A stretch of 64,000 bases of DNA from Magicicada septendecula (Eukaryota > Arthropoda > Insecta > Hemiptera > Cicadidae): the NCBI GenBank assembly GCA_034769895.1, contig CM068370.1, positions 44,773,844-44,837,843 of the forward strand, read 5' to 3'. Of the stretch, positions 46,180 to 57,451 are shown piece after piece. The notes beneath the pieces were generated by a model. It saw only the letters and a program-made list of their open reading frames with translations, had not been told where the DNA came from and did no database searches. The translations under genes and the position numbers were made by a program. Positions within the stretch are counted from its first letter, which is position 1, and every line of letters starts with the position of its first letter.

Positions 46180-47040
46180 TCGGCCATCCAAGGACCACAT
46201 GGCAATTTCAATTTTTTATTCTTTGTTCTTTTCTTTTTCTCCAATATTCTTTCATCTTTCCACTGTTTCTCTTTTTCCTGTCTTCAGTCCACTTTGAACC
46301 TGCGTTTTTCTCTCCCCTACCCCGGACTCCTTCCATTTTTAACCCGAAAAACCTCTCTCTCAATTGCTTCTTCTGCATGTATATTATTTTCTTCTAAATC
46401 CTTTTGGACTTCTTTAATCCAAGTTGATGGTGACTTCTTCCCCCCACATATATTTGAAGTTCTGCTTTGTTAACCTATTGTCGTCTATTCTATATAAATG
46501 TCCAAAAATAATAAACTTCTTTTTGTCATTGTTTCTGTTACATTTTCTATACTTTGATATATTTCATCGTTACTTCTTAATTTCCAACCTCCTGAAGTTT
46601 TTCGTGGGCCTAATATTTTCCTAATAATTCGTATTTCCAATATTTCTAGTTTGTCTAAATTATAATTCAATGCTAGACATTCACTTGCATGTAGGCCTTC
46701 TGGCTTCACTACTGTACTGTAATGCCTTATTTTCACATTTTTAGATACGCACTTTTTATTGTAAATATCTTTAGTTATACCATATGCTCTTTCCATTTTA
46801 TGAATCCCTCTTTCTTTAGCAGATTTTTCTAAACCATTCTCTTGAATTATTTTCCCTAGATACTTAAATTTTCTAACCCTCTCTATTCGACCAATATCTG
46901 ATAGCAACAATTTTGGCGCATTTTTAATGTTCGTGAGAAATTTGTTTTTTTTTCTGCAGAAATTCTTAAGCCTGTTCTATAGGCTATGTCCTTTAAAATC
47001 TTTTTTATTATTTGTATTCGTCGTTTATTACACTGAATTT
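46180..47040 (-). pseudogene. LINE fragment, family B (copy 3)
   Basis: Read on the minus strand from about 47000: LRISAEKK (palm end), GRIERVRKFKYLGKIIQENG (thumb YLG), KMERAYGITKDIYNKKCVSK, SECLALNYNLDKLEILEIRI and RKILGPRKTSGGW. After a frameshift the terminal domain follows down to 46190. It is the longest family B copy here, still 5'-truncated before the catalytic YADD. Its 3' end runs into the compound microsatellite. Confidence 0.8.
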
Positions 47041-47217
47041 TATTTTATTTCTTTATTTCTTCAAGCGTGTATGGTGTTTAATATTTAGTAGCTAGGAATA
47101 TGATGTATGCATTGTCTACCTCATAAAGAAGGTTTTTTCATGTGTGTGAAGGCCTGTTCAAATATAAGAATAATCTTTCAAACGTCTTTTAATGTGTCGG
47201 TAATTTTTTTTATAACG

Positions 47218-47520
47218 CTACGCTACGTACTGTGCTCGATTCGATTGATAGATTGTGCATAGGCTATCTGAATTCCGAATTTTGTATTTGTAGGATATTG
47301 CAGCTGACATTCTTTCCAACTGAGCGTTTCCGAAAAGTGTTCTTTCCACCGTGTTTGTTTTGTAATCTTTTAATTTTCCATTCAAGATAAAAACTTTTAA
47401 TTCTTCTCTTTTGGCCTCATTCTTTACACGGCCAAGTTTAGAACACCTTTTAACTCCTCTCAAGAACGCTATTTCCGAGGCCTGTATTTCACTTTCTTTA
47501 ATTTTCTAATAACTCTATTG
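47218..47520 (-). pseudogene. LINE tail, family E (copy 3)
   Basis: The minus strand reads EIQASEIAFLRGVKRCSKLG, then EELKVFILNGKLKDYK and LERMSAAISYKYKI. This matches the copy at 42768-43000 up to the point where it breaks off before the GRPRKRW block. Truncated at both ends. Confidence 0.65.
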
Positions 47521-47841
47521 TAGTGACATTATTCATAGACATTAAGCGAATCGGCCTGATTGTCACCTCAATGCCGAATATTTCCCAATTCATATCGGCC
47601 TAAATGACACCTCTGGCTGATTCTCAGATCCCCCACCAAGGTATCTCCTTTAGGTGCGGGGTTGGGCACGGATCAAGTAGTCTGTATCTAAGAGTTGTTA
47701 AGAAATGAGTAGGCCTGTTGCAGGGTTACTATCGGAGATCACTTGAGTACATGGCGGATGTGCCATCAAAGCCTGACGTTCTTCGTTGTTGGTGATAGTG
47801 CAATGGTCACGCTTTAACCCATGTCACGTTAAATTTTCATT
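47521..47841. other. Unassigned stretch
   Basis: Nothing recognised; slightly GC-richer at 47610-47680. Confidence 0.3.
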
Positions 47842-47936
47842 TACAGTAGAGCATCGATTATCCGAACATCCATTAACCGAACGATCTATTATCCGAACTC
47901 AATAAAAAATACAATTATGTACTGTACTGTACAGAA

Positions 47937-48265
47937 ATGTATTGGACACGAGTTAACGATTGGCTAAATGTGGATGAAGCTGATCCCGGTTTTCAATTAT
48001 TAACTGATGAAGAGATAGCTGAGTCATTAAATGAACGTAATGAAAACGAAGCAGATTCAGATGAAGATGGCGAGAATGCAAAACCACGACGGCAGCAAAA
48101 GGTTTTGACGCATTTGAGACTATTCTAAAGTGGGCCGAAACAGAAGATTGTGTTCAGCTTATGAAACTTAAAATATTTCAGTCTTTAGCAACAAGAAATC
48201 GGGGTATCGGTTTGAAGCAGACAGTGATAGAACAATTCTTCAGAAAAGTAAATCCATGGTACTGT
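47937..48265 (+). pseudogene. Tigger transposase C-terminal remnant
   Basis: The plus strand reads VNDWLNVDEADPGFQLLTDE, then EIAESLNERNENEADSDEDG, an acidic segment typical of the tail of Tigger transposases. After a frameshift near 48105 it continues as LKWAETEDCVQLMKL and RNRGIGLKQTVIEQFFRKVN. The helix-turn-helix and DDE domains are gone. It sits in forward orientation inside the Tigger termini, consistent with an internal deletion derivative. Not functional. Confidence 0.8.
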
Positions 48266-48539
48266 ACGTTTTGTTTTGTTTTGTTTTTATTTTTAATTAA
48301 TTTTATAGTACAGTGTGTGTCATAAAACTCTAATTTTGTTTAAATTAACTTTTGGTTTTTTTAATTTCACTAAGTTTTAATTCATTGATTTTTAGCCTTA
48401 GTAATACACTACAGTGCACTATAAAGATTGCTTTAATTATATAACAATAGGTTAGAAATGATTTTGTAATGAAAACCTTTGTTTCTGTAAATAAAATTAA
48501 TACATAGTTACTGTATGGTCTCCAGATCACTGTATATGA

Positions 48540-48647
48540 TTAAATAAATAATTACCTTAATTTTATCCACTAAGTGATCTTCTTTTTTTAGATTACTAAA
48601 AAAAAGAAGGTCACTTAGTGGATAAAATTAAGGTAATTATTTATTTA
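48540..48647. repeat. Near-perfect palindrome inside the Tigger element
   Basis: Arms of about 51 bp (48540-48590 and 48597-48647) around a 6-base centre. The arms include ccttaattttatccactaag and its complement. It is a strong hairpin, either a tiny nested foldback or a template-switch product. Confidence 0.85.
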
Positions 48648-48747
48648 AGAAAATTAATGTTTTCAATTTACGATTTATTATCCGAAATATCGATTATCCG
48701 AACGGGCCTTCGTCCCGAGAGGTTCGGATAGTCGATGCTCTACTGTA

Positions 48748-49029
48748 TTCGTTAAGTCTCGATAGAATTTGACGGAGGAATACCAAAGTCAAAGTCAACG
48801 ACCCGCTTACTACTCAAACCGTGACTTGAAACGCAAGGCCGGAACAGGTGACGTTCTCTAATCCTGAAGTGAAGAAGATAAGTAGGAAGAATAATCAAAG
48901 CTTGCGATCCACATGTGTTGTTGTTCACTTTACTCTTTCCTCATGTTTTTACTTATAAGCCATTATTTTTCATTATGCACTCTTTTTTACCACTTTATTT
49001 CATTTACCATTTTAATAAAACCTCTTCAC
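48748..49029. other. Unassigned spacer
   Basis: No recognisable feature. Confidence 0.3.
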
Positions 49030-49385
49030 TTCAAGCACTACCAGCCTAAAAATAAGGAAGTCAAGATAAGCTGGAGAGAGAAGATAACGAATGAGGAAGT
49101 CTTTAGATGAGCTCAGGAGAAGAAGAGCTTTCTACGAAATTTAAAAAGCAGAAGAGCTAAGTTTATAGGGCATATACTACGACACAACGGGTTGGTTAAG
49201 AGAATAAAAGAAGGAACAATCGAAGGGAAGAATCACAGACGACGACCCTGTTTAGACTACGTACATGAAACAGCTTATGGTCGATATGAACTGCACATCA
49301 TATTGTGAGTTGAAAAGAAAAGCAGAGAAGCGTGAAGAATGGCGAGCTGCTGCCAACCAGCCTATGGGCTGCTAACCTAGGAGAG
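49030..49385 (+). pseudogene. LINE fragment, family D (copy 2)
   Basis: The plus strand reads KISWREKITNEEVFR, a stop, AQEKKSFLRNLKSRRAKFIG, then HILRHNGLVKRIKEG and ending text ASCCQPAYGLLT. It parallels the minus-strand copy at 33025-33720 but is shorter at the 5' end. Stops and a frameshift are present. Confidence 0.75.
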
Positions 49386-50144
49386 ACCATTTTAATAGAA
49401 AACAAGTATCTTTCAAGTTATTTTTCAAACTTTGTTTATAATGTTACACTCAAAGACTGGAATTTGTAGAGAATATTTTATACTGCACCTCATTTGCGTG
49501 TTGCATTTACATATTATTGTTTGAATGTGTGTGTGTGTGTGTGTGCGTGCGTGCGCGCGCGCGCGCAAATGTTTTGCCATTAATACGCAATAAATCAGCT
49601 GACGGAACGGACTGGCAAGTGCTGGACGTAAATATTGATCGCTTTTTACATTTGTTGAAACCGAACGCGGCGTGTGTACGTTTGCCATTTCCCCTTGGAA
49701 CAACCTTAGTCATATAAATAAATACTGAATATTGCAACATATATATATATATATATAAACATAGGACAAGTCAAGTAGTTGGGAGAGTTTGGCACGGTGC
49801 CACGGTCGCTGCACCGGCCGCTGGGCGTTTGACATTTACTTAATAATATCCGCCGGTTGCAGCCGTATACACTAGTAGTTGTGGTTTCAACGTGTAATTG
49901 TGATTTTTCGATAAACGTATACCAACCCTAATCCAACCCTTACACTCTACGGTGTTGTTTTCTGGGTTCTTCTTTCCGATTTATCGAGAGTACTTATACT
50001 TACTATTTCATATAAACGTACAACTCTTCTATGATTTTAACCTCCCTGACAATACCTTTCCATTTATTCCTGTCGTGTGCTGTATTTTCCAGTTATATGA
50101 ATTTATCGACGAGAATGGTAATTTCGTAGAAGGGACAAGTAACA
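49386..50144. other. Unassigned stretch with short simple repeats
   Basis: (GT)n followed by (GC)n at 49527-49566 and (AT)n at 49739-49756. No gene. The segment before 50104 ends tattttccag, which resembles a splice acceptor, but what follows is read better as LINE. Confidence 0.4.
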
Positions 50145-50640
50145 GACGGAGGACTCAGGGTCCTTGGCAGAAATGATCGCTCCAGCCTGAACTTAGCAGG
50201 ATCTACACAGCATGCCTATGTCCCGTTCTCACGTATGCACACCAGATCCTGCTTACAGCCAACCACGGGGTAAGAACGGCGAGAACGGGGTAATAACGTT
50301 GTCTACCCCAAACACGAACCAGCAGCATAGCTCTGTAATCAGTGAATAAACTTTTCTCTGCCCTCGACTCCTTCCTACGCAAATTAAACAGCAAATACGT
50401 CGAGTCCGCCAGAAACCGTGCTCCCATCCAGTCCATTCGAGATTCCACTAACAGATCCACCAGAATCTCCAAAGTCCCTCCTTCCTCATAAACCGGCTGC
50501 TGGCTCTCACGAACGACTCACCCGTAAACGACAGATAAACAGCATTACAACCAACCTGCGCTTACCGTCTAATCTGACACAACCCCATTCTCACTTCCCG
50601 ATTCCCACGCCCTCCGTACCTTTGACGCCAGTTTGACCTC
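50145..50640 (+). pseudogene. LINE fragment of another clade (Jockey/R1-like)
   Basis: Frameshifted plus-strand text gives DRSSLNL, then RIYTACLCPVLTYAHQILLT, which resembles the KL.LYK..LRPVLTYA.P.W block of Jockey- or R1-type reverse transcriptases. LNSKYVESARNRAPIQSIRD follows. Stops abound. The clade is inferred from this one block. Confidence 0.45.
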
Positions 50641-50649
50641 AAACATTAG

Positions 50650-50865
50650 TACCAACTTTGTCACTACTTATTGCCACACTGCTAAATACTTCGTTCTTGA
50701 CGAGGCCTTTCGGTGTCTCCACCATCTTCACGTCTTCAACGACCTGTCTTTAAGAACGACCGTGACATGGTGTCGCTTAAGACCTGAATATGGTGGAGAC
50801 ACCAAAAGGCCTTGTCAAGAACTAAGTATTTAGTAGTGTGGTAATACGTAGTGACAAAGTTGGTG
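50650..50865. repeat. Head-to-head hairpin, degenerate hammerhead-like cores
   Basis: Arms 50650-50733 and 50779-50865 pair with mismatches around a 45-bp centre. Cores are reduced to GUGAAGA...CACCGAAAGG on the left (minus strand) and CUGAAUA...CACCAAAAGG on the right. Same layout as the other hairpins, more decayed. Confidence 0.55.
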
Positions 50866-51845
50866 TTAAGATGGCTGCTAATAAAACCAACAAAACTCGA
50901 AATCAAACATTAGTATTTTTTCACTGCTCGATTAGGCCGTTCCACCAAAGCCGCATAACCCAATCGGCTGTCCCCACTACTCTCACACTCACAAAGTTAC
51001 ATATATTCTCCATTTGCGTCTACTTGGTGCCTCCACTTTCTCAACGGCCGGCCTGGACTGGTGTTTGTCATCTACAAAATCAGATCCTAATTGGCCGAAG
51101 GGGGCTTGTCCCCAATTGGACAAGCCTCAAATAGCACAAAAAACTCTGCCTGGTGTGGCATGGTCATTGAGGGTAAGGTACAGGAAGTAACTTCATGAAG
51201 AGGGAGTGCTCAAGCTCAGTCAAACCCGGTGCTATTACAGGCGGATGCCCCTGTCACCGGGTAAAAGAGCTGACGTTTCAAAGAGAACGGAAGTCTATAG
51301 AATATCATCAAGCTGCCTACCAACCTTAGGATACACAAGACGAGAAGTTCTGCTGTTACTAAAGCGTCTTGTTCCGTTTTAATGTTCAGGTTTCCGTACA
51401 GCAAAGACATGCCATCACTGTAATATACATCGAAATTTTGGTTGCTGAACTAATTTCATTATTCCAAGAACACGTCTCTTTAGCGAACGTAGATATCCGT
51501 GGGAGTCCTTTTTTTATTGGCTGCGTTCTCATCTACTCTTTCGTTATTTGTAATCACGCTTCCTAAGTATTCAAATTCTGTAAGCATGTTCGTATAAAAA
51601 GTAACAAATTGTCAATGTAAATATGACAGGAGGATGCTAACGAAAAGCTAGAGATACGCAATAGGGAACGATATAAGGGAGAGGGACACTTAAGACGGTT
51701 CATGGAACAACCGAGAGAGTACAGATTGGAAACCGACTTACGACAATGACGACGATAATGATGTTGATGGTGTGTATGTGCATCTCATATAGTTGCCCTT
51801 TACCTGGCTGTCTACCGCTGAAGTGATACAACAGTATATTCAAAA
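50866..51845. other. Unassigned stretch
   Basis: No gene or repeat recognised. Mixed composition. Confidence 0.35.
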
Positions 51846-51949
51846 TTATTTCTAAATACCGGGCTGTTAGGGTGTGGTCGGTTGCTATGAATCGACATGT
51901 CGTCATAGCAACCGACCACGGCCTAGCAGCCCGGTATGTAGAAATAATC
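51846..51949. repeat. 100-bp palindrome built from the shared hairpin tail
   Basis: Near-perfect inverted repeat centred at about 51897 (cgacatgtcg). Each arm includes the ggtcggttgctatga block and the tail ccacggcctagcagcccgg in head-to-head orientation. The hammerhead cores themselves are absent, as if only the outermost ends of two joined copies remain. Confidence 0.8.
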
Positions 51950-52639
51950 TATACTATATACGTATATAAAACTCAAAGTCTGAGGATTTCTTTGTATTGA
52001 ATACAAATCCACGCCGTTACACCGATTGCCACCAAATTTTGCACAGGTAACCTTTGACTCAAGGGACAAAATACTGTCTAACTTGGAATTTGATATTTTG
52101 CCCCGTTCGCACGATTTATGCCATTTTAATTATGCCATTTTGTTAACGCGTATAAAGAAGTCAACCACACCATGGAGACCAAAATTAATTACCATAGTAA
52201 CAAATAAATAAACAAATGCTATTTAGCTGCATCGGAACTGTACCTTTATCCGCACTACATATTCGATGTTTTTAATATGCGATTGTACCGATATATTACG
52301 ATGTAGAAAAGAAGAAGTGTACTCACTGTAAATTGTACTATTTCTTAATGCAAACCGAAAATACGAAAATGTGTTGTTTTCATTTGTGAGGTTAGGTGAT
52401 AACGGTTTTTGGTTTTTAGTTTACTGCTGAAATAAATAAAAGCCATGGTTCAAGAAAACATAACGTTTAATGTGTGTATACCATGCTTATAACACAGTAA
52501 CACTTAAAATCAAGAGTAATACTTAAAATTAAGTTTTTGAGTTAATGGGTACTTGTTTTTAATGTACTTGACACCGGCCGTGTAAGCTTTAGACAAAAGT
52601 GATACAACAGTATTTGTCTTATTTTTACGTTTTAGAAAT
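51950..52639. other. Unassigned stretch
   Basis: AT-rich. The first 250 bp resemble the tail of an interspersed repeat (ataaaactcaaagtctgagg and so on), but no partner is in the window. Confidence 0.3.
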
Positions 52640-52975
52640 ATTTAGAAAAACGAAAGTCTCGCAATCTGTCTACGCACCTCGATTTGTCGATTTAGAGAAA
52701 GCTTACGACACAGTATCCTTAAAAAGACTTTTTGAAACATTAACAAAATTTGGCCTGAGCAAAATTTATGTTCGTGCTGTCTGGATCATATATAAGGACT
52801 CAAAGAGTTTGGTGAGAGTGGAAAATGTTCTATAAGAATTGTTTCCTACCACAAAAGGGCTTAAGCAAGTGTCCAGTGCAGCTTGTCACCTACCCTGTTT
52901 AAAGTAAATATCCGAGAAGCCATCAGTAACTGGAGAAGAAAAACGTCAGGAATGGGAATTCAAATGGATGAGCAG
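52640..52975 (+). pseudogene. LINE family H reverse transcriptase, upstream half (interrupted)
   Basis: The plus strand reads FVDLEKAYDTVSLKRLFETL (reverse-transcriptase motif with catalytic D). After a frameshift it reads FPTTKGLKQ, then CSLSPTLFKVNIREAISNWR and SGMGIQMDEQ, ending exactly at 52975, where the hAT element starts. The next expected motif (LFADDQ) lies at 59545-59580 and reads on in phase with the SGMGIQMDEQ stretch, so the two parts were one gene before the hAT insertion. Confidence 0.8.
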
Positions 52976-53573
52976 TAGAGATGGGCGATCCGCTCGTGAA
53001 CTGATTCAAAGAACTGGTTCGCTTTACTGAGTGAGCGATCGGTGACTCGAAAAAAAGAGCGGTAGCTCTTTGCTCCACGGAACACAAATAGGGAAGGGGA
53101 CGTCCATTAATTACGTGAGGTTTTTTTTTTTTAAATTTGGACCCCTCCCCCCTTGGTGAGATTTGGTGAGATGTGGTGGGACCCCCCTCCCCCTCACGTG
53201 AGGTTTACCCTATAATTTTTAAATAATTAAATTTATTTGATATGTTCATGTTTTTGCTTCATACCACTAAAAATACCTAAAGCATATCTTCTATGTACTA
53301 CATTTTTTCTGTGAAATTAGAGGTGAAAATGATAACTACGTTTAAGGTGCACCATAACGAGTTTAATCAAATTAATTGTCTTGAAAGCTGCCAAATGGCT
53401 CTCTACATATCGTGGTTTTTGCAAATAATTTTCGCAAATAAGCAAATACAAAATAGGCTGCGACACCACCTTCCCTAATTCTTCACTCACTCCATGGGCA
53501 TTCATGTGCTTCCTCTATTGTAATGATTGGACACCTGACATCCATGTGTTTTGGTAGTACAGGAAGACAGTCA

Positions 53574-53963
53574 TTAGACGTCCTCCTCGTGCAGCCACTC
53601 CAGCCTATCGTCCACGGCGCACAGCAGCTCCTCAGCCCGACGGGTGACCACACGCGTTGGTCGAACCCTGACCACAGGTGCTCGCGGGGTTGCATGCAGC
53701 GCCGACCTGTGTTTCTGCAGCTTCACACACGAAGCAAAGTAGATGCCGCAACTCTTGCAGCATCTGTTATGGATAGTTTGATCATTCATCAAAAGAGATG
53801 GGCAGTAGTAATCGTACGGCATTTGGGAATAGCCCGCATGTTTGGGATACACCGTGAGAGATTGCCGAAGCAGGAACGGTGCGAACGACTTCTCATCGTG
53901 TTCCCCAGGCTCCGGCACAGTCGGTTCTCCGGTCACTTGGAGGATCGGATAAGGTGGAGGCAT
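53574..53963 (-). CDS. Small C2H2 zinc-finger protein piece in the nested element
   Basis: The minus-strand frame of 129 codons has a C2H2 finger, CCKSCGIYFASCVKLQKHRS followed by ALH (C-x2-C, 12 residues, H-x4-H), and an arginine-rich segment VRVRPTRVVTRR. It lies inside the nested element and points away from the other minus-strand frame (54334-54732). It may be the DNA-binding portion of the element's protein. There is no catalytic triad in sight and I do not recognise the family. It may be partial. Confidence 0.4.
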   Translation of the reverse strand: MPPPYPILQVTGEPTVPEPGEHDEKSFAPFLLRQSLTVYPKHAGYSQMPYDYYCPSLLMNDQTIHNRCCKSCGIYFASCVKLQKHRSALHATPRAPVVRVRPTRVVTRRAEELLCAVDDRLEWLHEEDV

Positions 53964-54333
53964 GAAACGATATTAAAGTATTTAAAAGGGAGTTTAATGA
54001 GGGAACATATAGCCACATACATACATACATAGACTGCTAAAATCATATTATAAACCCTCCGTCGGCTTTGCCGTAGTCAGGTAAAAATACGTAAAAATGA
54101 AAAGTTTTTATTTGTTTTAAACATTGATTAAAACACTTTAATAAAAACATGTTTTATTTAGAAATTGTATTAAACAGTGTTTTTAACACGTGATTAAAAA
54201 CACTTTATTTTAAACATGCCAACCCTGAGTAGTATTCGGACGGACAGACAGACAAAGACAGACGGACAAAAAGGCTCCGCGAGAATAGTATTTTTAACCG
54301 TTTTGACGGATCCCTAAAAAATTGACCTTTTAT

Positions 54334-54732
54334 TTATATATTATATACATTAAATGTCATTGAACCTTTACTTACTTTGCAGATGAAAGACAACATTGTT
54401 TGTACCTTCCTTTGAACCGTATGATTACGTAGAATTTCAATCTCTTGATTTATATGATCACTAAAAGAATTCTTGTCGGTGAACTTCAGCTTAGCTTCCT
54501 TCCACAAACGATTAACTTCTTGCTGGCACGTTTGTTTCGACTTGTCTGCATGCCGCTTAACATACGCATTGTAAAAGTTTTGATACAAATTCATGTTGAA
54601 CACAATAACATCGGCTTTATATGCGTTGCAGAATATCACGACTGACTCACTGACTGACACGCAGTGATTTCGACCGGCGCGGCAGGGAACTCCCCGAATG
54701 AAATCTGACACTTGTGCGGCTCTTTGTTTCAA
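54334..54732 (-). CDS. Unrecognised 132-codon frame in the nested element
   Basis: The minus strand reads SDFIRGVPCRAGRNHCVSVS, then NLYQNFYNAYVKRHADKSKQ and EVNRLWKEAKLKFTDKNSFS. It is helical and lysine-rich. The first methionine (54732) lies 270 bp from the right terminus, as expected for the first exon of an element gene read inwards. No family was recognised. Together with the downstream finger frame it may be a decayed or spliced gene. Confidence 0.35.
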   Translation of the reverse strand: MKQRAAQVSDFIRGVPCRAGRNHCVSVSESVVIFCNAYKADVIVFNMNLYQNFYNAYVKRHADKSKQTCQQEVNRLWKEAKLKFTDKNSFSDHINQEIEILRNHTVQRKVQTMLSFICKVSKGSMTFNVYNI

Positions 54733-55002
54733 ATCGAGGAATCCCGGGCATGCACACGTGTATTTATAAGCATTCAGTTCAGTTCAGAGAGGCCATAAAG
54801 ATTGGTGGGCACTTTAATATTGTCTATGCTCGGGATTAATTTTATAAAACAAAATGTTATCCGTTATAATAATGTATATTCTCTGAATTAAAAAGTTGAC
54901 GTGAGATTTTCATTGGCCCCCTCCCTTTAAATGAGATTTGGTGAGATTTTGCCGGACCCCTCCCCACCCCATTTTGAGGTCACGTAATTAATGGACGTCC
55001 CC

Positions 55003-57451
55003 GAACGAAATGATTCACTGATTCACTTGACTCACTCGGAGCACCCTCGCTCGGCGATCGCCGTTCTCGACCTTGTTTGTTCCCTTCACACTCCACTCGG
55101 CACTCGGTACTCCCTCCACTCACCGTTCACTGACTCTAGTGGTCCCTGGATAATTGAATCATTCGCTCTGCTCTTTGCGCTCAGCTCAGTTTAGTTTAGT
55201 TCGCCATTTAACGTTTACGTTTTTGATTTTGACTTTGCGCTCTCCCTTCAAGTTTCGACTCTTCGATTGCTGTTGTTATACTTATTATAGGTACATACCT
55301 GTTACGTACATACCTACATTACGTATTATCTTTTTTATTTAATTATATATTATAACAATAAACTATGTCAGTGGTGTTTTTATGTCATGCCCCGCGTTGG
55401 TGGGCCAATTTTATAACAATAAAATAAATACGCTTCAAGTTGTTGGTGCCAATTTTATAACAGTAAAATAAACTCTCTCTATTTATTTACCTCTTATGTT
55501 AAAATAAATGATCAAGCTCCTTCTTGGTTCTTGTCTCAAATTCAATTTTTTTATTTACTCTTTTCTTTTGACATTGATTTAATTGTATTCACATTCAATG
55601 TCCCTTTCTAACATTGGTAGCTCATTTCGGTTGTAGAACATGAAAAATCTAAAAATCTCAGGGTCAATGTTAAAGTAAAGTCAAAGTACTGTACAAGTCA
55701 TAAATATAATATCAAACATAACAGTTATAAATAAGGTGTAGTAATTAGGTCTTGTTGATGTATGTTGAATAGTGGTGGGTCCTTTGGATCATACAAAAGA
55801 ACAATTTAAAAAGGAACTCTTAATACTAATAATTAGGGTGTACAAATAAAATTAATTATTATATTGTTTATATTGTTTGTTTTATAGTTATTCACTGTAA
55901 CTCGCTCTTTAAATGCAGTAATGTTTGTTCAATAGTATTTCTTTAACATTGGAGCAATCTCACCAAACTGGTAGGTTTCTTTATGCATTTATTGCTTGAT
56001 TCTTCGCTTCTATCCTTGAAGTTTTTCAGGGTCAATGTTAAAGTAAAGTCAAAGTACTGTACAAGTCATAAATATAATATCAAACATAACAGTTATAAAT
56101 AAGGTGTAGTAATTAGGTCTTGTTGATGTATGTTGAATAGTGGTGGGTCCTTTGGATCATACAAAAGAACAATTTAAAAAGGAACTCTTAATACTAATAA
56201 TTAGGCTGTACAAATAAAATTAATTATTATATTGTTTGTTTTATAGTTATTCACTGTAACTCGCTCTTTAAATGCAGTAATGTTTGTTCAATAGTATTTC
56301 TTTAACATTGGAGCAATCTCACCAAACTGGTAGGTTTCTTTATGCATTTATTGCTTGATTCTTCGCTTCTATCCTTGAAGTTTTTTGTATATTCGATTAA
56401 AAAATTATTCTTCTAGTTATTTCATTAGTCTTTCCTTATCATCTTGTCTTCTATCTGCAGTTAATTTGTATAAGATTACAGCAGTAAAATTGACATGTCT
56501 GCCTCGTTTGTTTTAATATTTCTTCAACAATCCAATCCTTTTTACCAAAACTCTAATTTATTCAGTTAAGGTCTTGGATCATATTTATGGGTCACAGGTT
56601 CGGTTTTTTTAATATTTTATTACTAATATGAATACGTTGAATCTTATTTCTTTTTCGTCATTATATTATATTATATTATAAGATTGTAACATAAGATTTC
56701 TATATTTTTAATTGTTTACACTTTGTTTATTCATACCACATGAGCTATATAGTAGTCTCATATAAATTATATGTTTCAAGCAGTGTTCATTATAATTGGG
56801 TTTATACACTTTCACTATACACGGTTTTTTCCTTTTTAACGTCTATCACTGTTATTCTCACTTTCTAGCATTGTCACACAACCTAACTTTTATAATTATA
56901 GTTTGATATTATTATATTTGTAAAATTTATATCATTCACATTCTGTAGTTCAATGATACAAAATAACTGAGGTGCGCAGACCTCCTCATAGTTTTAATCT
57001 AATGCTTATGAACGACCAAATGTCTTTTTAATTATTTTCTAAGTTTAACATTTGTACATTATAATTCTATTAATTAATCATTATTTACATATTGACAGTC
57101 ATCTGATCTTCACTTCTGGGTATTATGGTCATCGTCAGTCATTGTTAAATAATATATTGTGTCTTCATTTCTGTATTTATTAAGTGTATTTTATTATTCT
57201 TTGTATTTTATTACTAAAAAGATCGCGTTTATGCATACTTCACAGTGAATTTTGATGGTATACTTGTCTTTATTCGGAGGTGGGATCTTGTTATGTTATA
57301 ATATATATAAATTAATTTTATGACAAAATGTTAATGAAATTAGTGATTGGAACTGTATTTTGAATGTAACCTAACATTTTGAATAATTATTTTGGAGGAT
57401 AAGAATAACATTTACATTTATTGATTATAAATTTATAAATGTTTCCATCTA
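55003..57451 (+). other. hAT 5' region, non-coding
   Basis: Continuation of the hAT terminus after the nested element (cactcg- and ctcact-rich, 55003-55200), then AT-rich DNA. Includes a 368-bp tandem duplication (55659-56386). Long 5' regions of this kind are common in ZBED-type hAT elements. Confidence 0.5.
55659..56386. repeat. Tandem duplication, 368-bp period
   Basis: cagggtcaatgttaaagtaa begins at 55659 and again at 56027. The second copy (56027 to about 56386) lacks 9 bases of a tatattgttt repeat. Otherwise the copies are almost identical, so the duplication is recent compared with the rest of the hAT element. Confidence 0.9.

Larger units (their letters stand above)
47844..48745 (+). 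mobile_element. Tigger-type element, internally deleted
   Basis: Terminal inverted repeats of 24 bp with one mismatch (starting CAGTAGAGCATCGATTATCC) are flanked by TA on both sides (47842-47843 and 48746-48747). Length 902 bp. It retains only the end of a transposase gene and an internal palindrome, so it depends on a full Tigger for movement. Confidence 0.9.
53096..55002. mobile_element. Nested TIR element of unidentified superfamily
   Basis: Ends are perfect 23-bp inverted repeats starting GGGGACGTCCATTAATTACG. The flanks share GAA (53093-53095 and 55003-55005), a possible 3-bp target duplication. C-rich tracts (ggacccctcccc) lie close to both ends, with ggtgagatttggtgagat repeated in direct orientation. 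The host hAT terminal region resumes at 55003 (gaacgaaatgattcactg). The superfamily is not assigned. Confidence 0.8.

Noticed and set aside
48002..48022. CTGATGA at 48005 as another hammerhead
   Set aside because: It lies in Tigger coding sequence and no GAAA with stem II pairing follows.
49952..50176. Exon-like segment after tattttccag (LYEFIDENGNF...)
   Set aside because: No donor follows, and the text downstream fits a LINE thumb block, so the acceptor-like word is probably chance.
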